A stretch of 5,946 nt of DNA from Actinomycetota bacterium (GCA_030839105.1 JAUZEI010000486.1:1-5946), one strand, 5' to 3'; shown: positions 1 to 5,286, counted from the first letter of the stretch. Numbers and translations: made by a program. Notes: generated by a model not told the origin, from the letters alone.

Positions 1-309
1 GCCGACGAAGCGCACCTTCTCGCTCGCGAGGGGCGGGCGGTTCATCGTCGCAGGCAGCATCACGAAGCCGTGCACGGTCGGGAGGTCGAGGTCGGCCGCG
101 GTGTAGACCGCGACGACACCGGGCATCGCGGTCGCGTCGGTCGTGTCGATCGCCGCGATGTCGGCGTGCGCAACCGTCGAGCGGACGAATGCGGTGTGCA
201 GCAGCCCGGCGACGGCGAGGTCGTCGTAATACCGCGTCGTACCCTCGAGGATCCCGGGGTCCTCCTTACGAAGCACGGGGTTACCCAGGATCGAGCCCGA
301 CGTCGGCAT
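1..309 (-). CDS. Molybdopterin-binding hydroxylase large subunit, N-terminal part (CoxL / xanthine dehydrogenase family), partial
   Basis: Reading the minus strand from the ATG at 309 gives 103 residues in one open frame, running off the left edge. The start follows a strong AGGAGG ribosome binding site six bases upstream. Seen: the family's N-terminal pattern, with a Gly before R14-K-E-D, then GTTRYYDD (23-30), LLHTAFVRS (36-44), AHADI near 47-51, PGVVAVYTAADL near 63-74, and EKVRFVG at the edge. This is the a/b-hammerhead start of the large subunit of aerobic CO dehydrogenase, xanthine dehydrogenase and related hydroxylases. These hold a molybdopterin cytosine dinucleotide cofactor and work with FAD and 2Fe-2S subunits in the cytoplasm. 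The active-site loop that separates true CO dehydrogenase (AYRCSFR motif) from other hydroxylases lies outside the window, so the substrate is unknown. The gene is transcribed away from the ADH-like gene. Confidence 0.9.
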   Translation of the reverse strand, partial: MPTSGSILGNPVLRKEDPGILEGTTRYYDDLAVAGLLHTAFVRSTVAHADIAAIDTTDATAMPGVVAVYTAADLDLPTVHGFVMLPATMNRPPLASEKVRFVG

Positions 310-358
310 TGCGTTCCTCCTGCGCTGCGTGAACCGGCCGCAGACTAGCGGTGCGAGA
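310..358. promoter_or_regulatory. Short divergent intergenic region (hydroxylase / MDR dehydrogenase)
   Basis: Forty-nine bases separate the two divergent starts, if the MDR gene begins at the ATG at 359. The gap holds the hydroxylase ribosome binding site. No clear -10/-35 pair could be recognised by eye. Promoters for both genes must lie here or inside the opposite gene's 5' end, so the two transcripts may be co-regulated or interfere. This is inferred from geometry only. Confidence 0.4.
316..321 (-). promoter_or_regulatory. Strong Shine-Dalgarno site for the molybdenum hydroxylase gene
   Basis: The plus strand reads cctcct here, so the minus-strand mRNA carries AGGAGG six bases before the ATG at 309. 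This fixes the start of the hydroxylase subunit. The site sits inside the short divergent gap shared with the ADH-like gene. Confidence 0.8.
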
Positions 359-1303
359 ATGCGGCCCGTGAGGGCCGTCCGGAACACCGAAGCCGGGATC
401 CGTGTGCTCGACGTACCCGCGCCCGAGCACACGGGTATCCGGGTGCGCGTACGGGGCGCGGGGATCTGCGGATCCGATCTCGAGATGGTGCGGACCGGGC
501 TCGCGGCCGGCACGTTGGGTCACGAGATCGCGGGAATGCTCGACGACGGAACCGAAGTGGCCGTGCATCCGTTCGTCCCGTGCGGTGAATGCACGCAGTG
601 TTCCGCCGGCCGTTTTCAGCTGTGCCGCGAGACGACGGCGTCGATGCTCGGCGTCTTCGTCGACGGTGGGATGGCCGACGAAGTCGTGGTGCCGTCGTCG
701 TGCGTGGTGCCGCTACCGCGGGGAATCGGGGCGGCCGACGCGTCGATCGTCGAACCACTGGCCGTGTCGTTGCACGCGTGCAATCGGGCCGGAGTGGAGG
801 CGGGCATGCGCGTCGGCGTGATCGGCGCGGGCACGATCGGGCTGCTGAGCGGAACGGTCGCCCGTCATCTCGGTGCCGACGTGACGATCGTCGCCCGCCA
901 CGACGCGCAACGCCGCGCGGCCGAGGCGTTGAGCCTGGGACTGGGCGCCGCGCGCGACTGCGACATCGTGTTCGAGGCGGCGGGAACTGCGTCGGGTTTC
1001 GACGACGCGGTACGCGCCTGTCGGCGAGCGGGAACGATCGGACTCGTGTCGACGACGTGGGAGCCGATCTCGATCTCGTTCCTCAACGCGCAGATGCGTG
1101 AGGTCACGATCGTGCCGGCCTTCGTCTACGGCGAAGTGCACGGGCACCGAGAATTCGAGACCGCGGCCGAGGTGTTGGCCGAGCGTCCCGAGATCATCCC
1201 CGCCGTCATCACCCATCGCTTCGGTCTCGACGAAGCGCCGCGCGCGTTCGAGGTCGCGAGCGACCGCGCGCACGGCGCGATCAAGGTCGTGCTGCATCCC
1301 TGA
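359..1303 (+). CDS. Zinc-dependent alcohol dehydrogenase-like MDR oxidoreductase
   Basis: A 314-residue medium-chain dehydrogenase/reductase, predicted to oxidise or reduce an alcohol/carbonyl with a nicotinamide cofactor in the cytoplasm. Seen: catalytic-zinc positions C37 (in GICGSD), H55-E56 (GHE) and a candidate E132 (VEPLA). The structural-zinc motif is C75-x2-C78-x2-C81-x7-C89. The Rossmann motif G156-A-G-T-I-G161 follows, and a C-terminal DEAPRAFE segment is typical of the family. The end of strand beta-2 reads IVARHD, with Ala where NAD-dependent members usually have Asp. This hints at NADP(H) use (inference). The protein is shorter than the usual 340-350 residues because the loop before GHE and the segment after beta-2 are trimmed. 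The ATG at 359 was chosen because family members begin with an MRAV-like strand. A GTG at 329 would add ten residues without homology or a clear ribosome site, and a GTG at 368 is also possible. The acyl-CoA dehydrogenase gene follows after 21 bases, probably in the same operon. Substrate unknown. Confidence 0.88.
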   Translation: MRPVRAVRNTEAGIRVLDVPAPEHTGIRVRVRGAGICGSDLEMVRTGLAAGTLGHEIAGMLDDGTEVAVHPFVPCGECTQCSAGRFQLCRETTASMLGVFVDGGMADEVVVPSSCVVPLPRGIGAADASIVEPLAVSLHACNRAGVEAGMRVGVIGAGTIGLLSGTVARHLGADVTIVARHDAQRRAAEALSLGLGAARDCDIVFEAAGTASGFDDAVRACRRAGTIGLVSTTWEPISISFLNAQMREVTIVPAFVYGEVHGHREFETAAEVLAERPEIIPAVITHRFGLDEAPRAFEVASDRAHGAIKVVLHP

Positions 1304-1313
1304 ATCCGTCTGT

Positions 1314-1320
1314 GAGGAGG
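1314..1320 (+). promoter_or_regulatory. Ribosome binding site deciding a GTG start
   Basis: GAGGAGG lies four bases before the GTG at 1325. It supports that GTG, rather than an internal Met, as the start of the acyl-CoA dehydrogenase. The encoded N-terminus (V/M-DFAIPAEI) matches how such enzymes begin. Confidence 0.75.
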
Positions 1321-1324
1321 GCAC

Positions 1325-2569
1325 GTGGACTTCGCAATCCCCGCCGAGATAACGGCAACGCTCGCCGAGATCGACGCGTTCATCGAGCGCGAGATCCGAC
1401 CCCTCGAGCAACAAGACGACAACATCCGCTTCTTCGACCACCGTCGAGAGTGGGCGCGGACCGACTTCGAGGGGGGCGGCGTTCCGCGGGCCGACTGGGA
1501 GGACCTCTTGCGGGAGATGCGTCGGCGCGCGGACGCGGCCGGTTGGCTCCGGTGGGCGCTGGCGGAGGAGTACGGCGGGCACGGCGCGGGGAGCCTCGAG
1601 ATGGCGATCATCCGCGAGCACCTCGCGCACAAAGGTCTCGGGCTGCACAACGACCTGCAGAACGAGAGCTCGATCATCGGGAACTTCCCGACGGTGCTGA
1701 TGATGCGCGACTTCGGAACACCCGAACAGATCGACGAGTGGATGCCGGGCTTCCTCGACGGCACCCGCCGGCTCGCGTTCGGTCTCACCGAACCGAATCA
1801 CGGCTCCGACGCGACGTTCCTGGAAACGACCGCGGTGCCGGACGGCGACGAGTGGGTCATCAACGGTCAGAAGCGATTCAACTCCGGGCTGCACCACGCG
1901 ACGCATGACATCGTGTTCGCGCGCACGTCGGGTGATCCGGGATCGCCAGTCGGTATCACCGCGTTCCTCGTTCCGTGCGACGCGCCCGGCTTCAGCGTCG
2001 ACTTCTTCTGGTGGACCTTCAACATGCCGACCGACCACGCGGAGGTGACGTTGCGCGACGTGCGCGTGCCCGCGTCGGCGGTGTTCGGTCGGCTGGATCG
2101 CGGGTTGGAGCTGGCCCAGCACTTCGTACACGAGAACCGGATCCGCCAAGCCGCGTCGTCACTCGGCGCCGCGCAGTTCTGCATCGACGAAGCGGTCAGG
2201 TACGCGAACTCCCGCGTGACGTGGGGCAAGCCGCTATCGCGCAATCAGGCCATCCAGTTCCCGCTCGTCGAGCTGCACACCGAAGCGGCGATGCTCCGCC
2301 AGCTCGTGCGGTTCACCGCCTGGTCGCTCGACCGCCACCACCACATGGAGGTGACGCACCTCGTGGCGATGTGCAACTACCGCGCCAATCGCCTCGCCTG
2401 TGACGCGGCCGACCGCGCGATGCAGACGTGCGGCGGCGTCGGGTACAGCCGACACATGCCGTTCGAGCACATCTACCGTCACCATCGCCGCTACCGCATC
2501 ACGGAGGGCTCCGAAGAGATCCAGATGCGCAAGGTCGGCCAGGACCTCTTCGGCCTCTCCCGCAAGTAA
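1325..2569 (+). CDS. Acyl-CoA dehydrogenase family protein
   Basis: A 414-residue flavoprotein of the acyl-CoA dehydrogenase family. These enzymes use FAD to introduce an alpha-beta double bond into an acyl-CoA thioester and pass electrons to ETF. Seen: a helical N-terminal domain to about residue 145; the middle beta-domain with GLTEPNHGSDA (153-163) and INGQKRFNSG (179-188); and the C-terminal helical domain with RVTWGKPLSRNQAIQF (297-312), QTCGGVGYS (367-375) and ITEGSEEIQ (392-400). E394 lies at the position of the catalytic glutamate of medium-chain-type enzymes. Several signature positions are unusual: KRFNSG where KWWITG-like sequence is common, and TWGKP for TFGKP. Together with RIT before EGS, this suggests the ACAD10/11-like side of the family rather than a classical short- or medium-chain enzyme. 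The GTG start is set by a GAGGAGG site. It is probably co-transcribed with the MDR gene. The substrate is not predictable, and the stop codon abuts the 45-bp repeat array. Confidence 0.93.
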   Translation: MDFAIPAEITATLAEIDAFIEREIRPLEQQDDNIRFFDHRREWARTDFEGGGVPRADWEDLLREMRRRADAAGWLRWALAEEYGGHGAGSLEMAIIREHLAHKGLGLHNDLQNESSIIGNFPTVLMMRDFGTPEQIDEWMPGFLDGTRRLAFGLTEPNHGSDATFLETTAVPDGDEWVINGQKRFNSGLHHATHDIVFARTSGDPGSPVGITAFLVPCDAPGFSVDFFWWTFNMPTDHAEVTLRDVRVPASAVFGRLDRGLELAQHFVHENRIRQAASSLGAAQFCIDEAVRYANSRVTWGKPLSRNQAIQFPLVELHTEAAMLRQLVRFTAWSLDRHHHMEVTHLVAMCNYRANRLACDAADRAMQTCGGVGYSRHMPFEHIYRHHRRYRITEGSEEIQMRKVGQDLFGLSRK

Positions 2570-2748
2570 CCCCTACACGTCCCAAATTGTTGCAAACAGT
2601 TTGCAACAAAAGCGACCCCCACACGTCCAAATTGTTGCAAACAGTTAGCAACGGAAGTGACCCCCACGGGTCCAAATTGTTGCAAACAGATTGCAACGGA
2701 AGCGACCCCCACGGGTCCAAATTGTTGCAAACAGTTTGCAACGGAACG
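2569..2748. repeat. Four-copy 45-bp tandem array with 19-bp palindromes
   Basis: Four head-to-tail units start near 2569, 2614, 2659 and 2704. The AAATTGTTGCAAACAG core begins at 2584, 2629, 2674 and 2719, exactly 45 bp apart. Each unit holds the palindrome GTTGCAAAC-A-GTTTGCAAC at 2589-2607, 2634-2652, 2679-2697 and 2724-2742. Copies 1 and 4 are perfect, and copy 1 extends to 11-bp arms. Copies 2 and 3 each have one right-arm mismatch. Units 3 and 4 also carry a small GACCC-CCAC-GGGTC inverted repeat before the palindrome. Units 3 and 4 differ at 3 of 45 positions and units 2 and 3 at 5. The AT-rich palindromes contrast with the GC-rich surroundings. The array begins at the acyl-CoA dehydrogenase stop codon. 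It could be clustered operators, a set of 3'-end RNA hairpins, or a selfish palindromic repeat. No known family was recognised. Confidence 0.95.
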
Positions 2749-2778
2749 GGTTCCACCGAGCCGAATTGCTCCCAACGG
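2749..2778. repeat. Decayed fifth unit of the 45-bp array
   Basis: The segment around GAATTGCTCCCAACGG lines up with the upstream part and core start of the 45-bp units, about 17 of 26 aligned bases by eye. The core is shifted by one base and the palindrome is lost. It looks like an old, eroded copy marking the right end of the array. Confidence 0.5.
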
Positions 2779-2780
2779 TC

Positions 2781-2820
2781 GGGAGGGGTTTCCGGGGGTT
2801 TTCTCATTTGGGGGTGGGGG
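2781..2820 (+). other. G-run cluster in the leader of the hydrolase-like gene
   Basis: Five guanine runs of three to five bases lie at 2781-2783, 2785-2788, 2794-2798, 2810-2814 and 2816-2820. They sit on the coding strand about 20 bases before the next start codon. Loops are 1, 5, 11 and 1 bases. The 11-base loop is longer than the usual G-quadruplex rule allows, so folding is possible but not assured. This is the only part of the 2749-2838 gap with visible structure apart from the decayed repeat. Confidence 0.45.
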
Positions 2821-2838
2821 CGGTCGATCGAGGGGTTG

Positions 2839-3582
2839 ATGGACGGGATCGCCGGGGTCGAGGCGCGCTTTCAGGAGATCGAGAGCCGGTTCGGGGTGAA
2901 ACCGACCGGCGGTGGGGTGCTCGGTACGTCCAACACGAAGACGATCTCCGCGGACGGAGGCTCGGCTCCAGGAAGCACCTCGTTCGCGGCCGTGTTGGCG
3001 CAGGCGCAGGGGACAGCTGCCTCCGACCCGAGCGCGCCGACGAGCTCGGGCACGCTCAACCGTTCGGGCGTCGACTCGGTCGGATGGGCTCGCGACTTCC
3101 TCACCAAGCTCGGCATGCCGATCACGACCGAGAACGTCCGGGCCATCAGCGCGTGGGAGCAGGCGGAAGGCACGAAGGCGTCGTTCAACCCCTTGGCCAC
3201 GACGCAGAGCGGCTTCGCGGGCGAGACGCGATTCAACCGCGTCGGCGTCAAGAACTACGCGACGTACCAGGACGGCATCGACGCCAACGCGCACGCGCTC
3301 ACGAACGGCCGCTACACAAACGTTCTCGACGCGCTGCGCGCCGGCAACAGCGCGACGGCGGTTGCGCAGGCGATCGCCGACTCACCGTGGGGCACCCACG
3401 GCGGCGTACTCCGAGTCCTGCAGTCGCAGCACAAATCGTTCGCACCGCGCCGTCACCAAGAGCTACTCGCTAGTAGCGGGAACCGACCTCGCGCAGTACG
3501 GCCTCGCAATCGGCGACCGTCTCCCGCAGGATCTGCTCGACGGGGAGTACCTCGTCGATCCGACCCGCTACCTGTCCGCTGA
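2839..3582 (+). CDS. Putative peptidoglycan hydrolase-like protein with FlgJ-like N-terminus
   Basis: A 247-residue protein from the ATG at 2839, with GAGGGG three bases upstream. The N-terminus (MDGIAGVEARFQEIESRFGV, then a Gly/Ser-rich linker and SFAAVLAQAQ at 48-57) resembles actinobacterial flagellum-associated cell-wall hydrolases. These lack a signal peptide, as does this one. Residues ~80-198 form a compact domain: GWARDFLTKLGMP, AISAWEQAEG (102-111), SFNPLATTQ (115-123), RFNRVGVKNYATYQDGI (131-147), NGRYTNVLDAL (156-166) and DSPWGT (181-186). The Trp-Glu, Asn-Pro-Leu and Tyr-x2-Tyr-x-Asp-Gly pattern recalls lysozyme/glucosaminidase-like domains of phage and actinobacterial wall hydrolases, with E107 or E110 as possible acid. 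This assignment is inference from pattern memory. The last ~45 residues are Arg/Pro-rich and lie antisense to the neighbouring gene. They look non-native, so the true end may be near 3470 or a frameshift may be present. No other flagellar gene is in view. Confidence 0.65.
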   Translation: MDGIAGVEARFQEIESRFGVKPTGGGVLGTSNTKTISADGGSAPGSTSFAAVLAQAQGTAASDPSAPTSSGTLNRSGVDSVGWARDFLTKLGMPITTENVRAISAWEQAEGTKASFNPLATTQSGFAGETRFNRVGVKNYATYQDGIDANAHALTNGRYTNVLDALRAGNSATAVAQAIADSPWGTHGGVLRVLQSQHKSFAPRRHQELLASSGNRPRAVRPRNRRPSPAGSARRGVPRRSDPLPVR

Positions 3583-4393
3583 ACGCGAACGACGCTTCCA
3601 TGTTGCCACCGAAGTAGAGGTCGTGCACCGCTTCGATGCTCGGGATCACGGCGCGGTCTTCGCTCTCGGCGCCCTGACTGAATCCGGTGCGCAGAACACG
3701 GAACGCGGGGGGCGAGTGCCGGTTGAGCAGGAGCGTGTCACCTTCGTTCGACGTGCAGATCAGCTGCTTCCAGTTGTCGTGCACAGGAGACTCGGTCGCG
3801 CTCACCATGCGCGTGCCCATCTGCACACCTTCGGCACCGAGCACGAAAGCGGCCGCCATCGAGCGTCCGTCGCAGACGCCGCCCGCGGCGATGATCGGCA
3901 CGTCGACGTGCGAAGCGATCAGCGGGAGCAACACCATCGTCGACGCGCCGGTCGGCGCCTTGAAGCCACCGCCTTCGTTGCCCTCGACCACGAGCCCGTC
4001 GACCCCGGCCGCGACCGCTTTCAACGCACCCCGCAACGACGGCACGACGTGGAACACCGTGAGTCCCGCGTCCTTCAGCGCACCGGTGAACTTCGTGGGA
4101 TCGCCGGCCGACGTCGTCACGAACCTCACGCCGTTCTCGGCCACGAAGTCGACAATCGAGGGGTCGCGGACGAACAGCTGCGCGATGTTCACGCCGAACG
4201 GCTTGTCGGTGAGCTCGCGCATCTTGACGATCTCGTCGCGCACTTCTTCGAGGCGGCCCGACGACGTCTCGATGATCCCCAGCCCGCCGGCATTGGAGAC
4301 GGCCGAGGCCAGCTGGGCCCGGGCGATGTAGCCCATGGGCGCCTGCACGATCGGATGCTCGATTCCCAACAGCTCTGTTATCCGGGTGTGCAC
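3470..4393 (-). CDS. Nitronate monooxygenase / 2-nitropropane dioxygenase-like FMN protein
   Basis: A 307-residue TIM-barrel flavoprotein of the nitronate monooxygenase (NPD) family, close to the usual length. Family members oxidise alkyl nitronates or act as FabK-like or other FMN oxidoreductases in the cytoplasm. Seen: TRITELLGIEHPIVQAPMG at the start (QAPMG 17-21, FMN site), SNAGGLGII (33-41), VEGNEGGGFK (136-145), AAGGVCDGRSMAAAF (169-183) and GAEGVQMGTR (186-195), the FMN-phosphate region. Where many members have a conserved GGH histidine, this one has GGF at 142-144, so nitronate activity is uncertain. The GTG at 4393 was chosen because the family homology begins right there. A GTG at 4402 is also possible, while further upstream extension runs antisense through the DUF849 remnant. 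Neither start has a strong ribosome site. The 3' end meets the hydrolase-like gene tail to tail. Confidence 0.9.
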   Translation of the reverse strand: MHTRITELLGIEHPIVQAPMGYIARAQLASAVSNAGGLGIIETSSGRLEEVRDEIVKMRELTDKPFGVNIAQLFVRDPSIVDFVAENGVRFVTTSAGDPTKFTGALKDAGLTVFHVVPSLRGALKAVAAGVDGLVVEGNEGGGFKAPTGASTMVLLPLIASHVDVPIIAAGGVCDGRSMAAAFVLGAEGVQMGTRMVSATESPVHDNWKQLICTSNEGDTLLLNRHSPPAFRVLRTGFSQGAESEDRAVIPSIEAVHDLYFGGNMEASFAFSGQVAGRIDEVLPVEQILRETVADCEAVLREVGSRY

Positions 4394-4411
4394 GCGTGCC
4401 ACGCTATCCAG
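4394..4411. promoter_or_regulatory. Minimal divergent gap between NPD-like gene and DUF849 remnant
   Basis: Only 18 bases separate the two divergent start codons, too few for a full promoter. The promoter of the NPD-like gene must therefore lie within the DUF849 remnant (4412 to about 4610), or the start assignments need revision. No -10/-35 pair was identified by eye. Confidence 0.35.
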
Positions 4412-4660
4412 ATGACGCAGCACGACGCTCCGGTGATCATCGAGGCCGCGCTCAACCGTGTAACGAACCGCGAGCGCAACGCCAACGTCCCCGCGACGGC
4501 TGAAGAGCAGGCGAAAGATGCGCTCGCGTGCGTCGAGGCGGGCGCGACGATCGTCCACACGCACGCGCCGAACATCGCGGTCCCTCCGGACGAGGCCGCT
4601 GACGCGGCGCGCCTACGAGGCCGGACTCCGGAGCGGAAGCTCGCGCATGAGCGTCGGTGA
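4412..4660 (+). pseudogene. Truncated 5' end of a DUF849 / beta-keto acid cleavage enzyme (BKACE) gene
   Basis: The frame from the ATG at 4412 encodes 82 residues. The first ~65 match the N-terminus of the BKACE family (DUF849; the founding member is 3-keto-5-aminohexanoate cleavage enzyme): PVIIEAALNRVTNRERNANV (7-26), PATAEEQAKDALACVEAGAT (27-46) and IVHTHAP, with the H49-x-H51 zinc-ligand pair. Intact members are about 270-300 residues and cleave a beta-keto acid with acetyl-CoA in a TIM barrel. After EAADA (about 4606) the sequence turns into RLRGRTPERKLAHERR, unlike the family, and then stops. From 4613 on, the DNA is the 3' end of the opposite-strand EthD gene. At least three quarters of the enzyme, including most of the barrel, is missing, so it cannot be functional alone. 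A deletion or a neighbour's arrival is the likely cause. No clear ribosome site was seen. Confidence 0.8.
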
Positions 4661-5275
4661 GATGCCGCTGCGGCCGATGAACTTCTTGACGTCGGCGCGG
4701 ATCACGGCCTTGCCTTCGTCGGAGTCGTAGAACCGGTCCTCGAAGTCGGCGCGGGTCCGGAAGCGGAGCTCGGCCACGCCGTCGATCCCCGCGCCGCCGG
4801 GCGTATAGGTGGTGCGGACGATGTTCTGGGTGTAGTCGGCGAGCCCGACGTGATGCGTGCAGGCGATCGGCGCGTGCACCTCGGTCCAGTGCCGCACGAA
4901 CTGCCCGTGCGACAGCTCCTCCGCGCGCCGCACGAACGAGACGTACTTGACTCCGGGCGCGTATTCGCCGTCGGGCCAGGAGCGCTCGCAGGTGATCACG
5001 TGGCGCGGGTCGACGCGAAAGACGTTCACTTCCCGCGCAACCGCATAGAGCTCATGGCGCGACGGCAGGTCGTCGAGATCCTGCGCCCGTGCAAGTCCGA
5101 GCTCGATCAGCGCGTCGCAGGGAGGTCCGGCGAACGGTCCCTGATCGGGATCGGCGAAGCTGATCGTGCATGCCTCGACGCCGCGATCCTTCATAGCAAC
5201 GGGAATCCACGTGTCGAGCAGCGTTTCGATGTCGGCTTCCGGCGAGCGCCACACCGCGATGAGGAGGTTCTCCAC
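4613..5275 (-). CDS. EthD-domain dimeric alpha-beta barrel protein
   Basis: A 220-residue protein. Residues ~108-200 form an EthD domain (dimeric alpha/beta barrel, ferredoxin-like): GVKYVSFVRRAEELSHGQFV, HWTEVHAPIA (129-138), ADYTQNIV (146-153), IDGVAELRFRT (164-174) and DSDEGKAVIRADVKKFI (184-200). EthD proteins accompany monooxygenases and other catabolic enzymes, but their exact roles are mostly unknown. Residues 1-100 (LLIAVWRSP near the start, VNVFRVDP at 83-90) have the length and strand pattern of a second, diverged domain of the same fold. The GTG at 5275 was chosen because LLIAVWRSP resembles the opening strand and the start falls 11 bases after the upstream gene's stop. No strong ribosome site is visible, so translational coupling is plausible. 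It probably forms an operon with the beta-helix gene. Its 3' end meets the truncated DUF849 gene. Confidence 0.87.
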   Translation of the reverse strand: MENLLIAVWRSPEADIETLLDTWIPVAMKDRGVEACTISFADPDQGPFAGPPCDALIELGLARAQDLDDLPSRHELYAVAREVNVFRVDPRHVITCERSWPDGEYAPGVKYVSFVRRAEELSHGQFVRHWTEVHAPIACTHHVGLADYTQNIVRTTYTPGGAGIDGVAELRFRTRADFEDRFYDSDEGKAVIRADVKKFIGRSGISPTLMRELPLRSPAS

Positions 5276-5286
5276 GACCGCCGAGA

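Noticed and set aside
713..2149. Long minus-strand open frame antisense to the MDR and acyl-CoA dehydrogenase genes
   Set aside because: The Arg/His/Asp-rich translation lacks domain motifs, while the plus strand encodes two clear enzymes. It is a GC-rich shadow frame.
2569..2748. The repeat array as a CRISPR locus
   Set aside because: Whole 45-bp units are conserved with no unique spacers of constant length, and no cas genes are seen nearby.
2569..2748. The palindromes as ordinary intrinsic terminators
   Set aside because: The stems are AT-rich and not followed by a T-tract on either strand, and four evenly spaced copies exceed what a terminator needs.
2569..2748. The array as iterons of a replication origin
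   Set aside because: No replication initiator gene or DnaA boxes were recognised in the window, and the setting looks chromosomal.
2428..2838. N-terminal extension of the hydrolase-like protein through the repeat array and into the acyl-CoA dehydrogenase gene
   Set aside because: It would overlap a well-supported gene and encode array-derived repeats. The ATG at 2839 begins the recognisable protein.
4394..4564. Upstream extension of the NPD-like protein to the ATG at 4564
   Set aside because: The extra 57 residues have no family similarity and are antisense to the conserved DUF849 N-terminus.
2912..4660. Long plus-strand frame of 582 codons spanning the hydrolase, NPD and DUF849 regions
   Set aside because: Most of it is a shadow of the hydrolase frame and antisense to the NPD-like gene. 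Only its last part, from 4412, has real family similarity.
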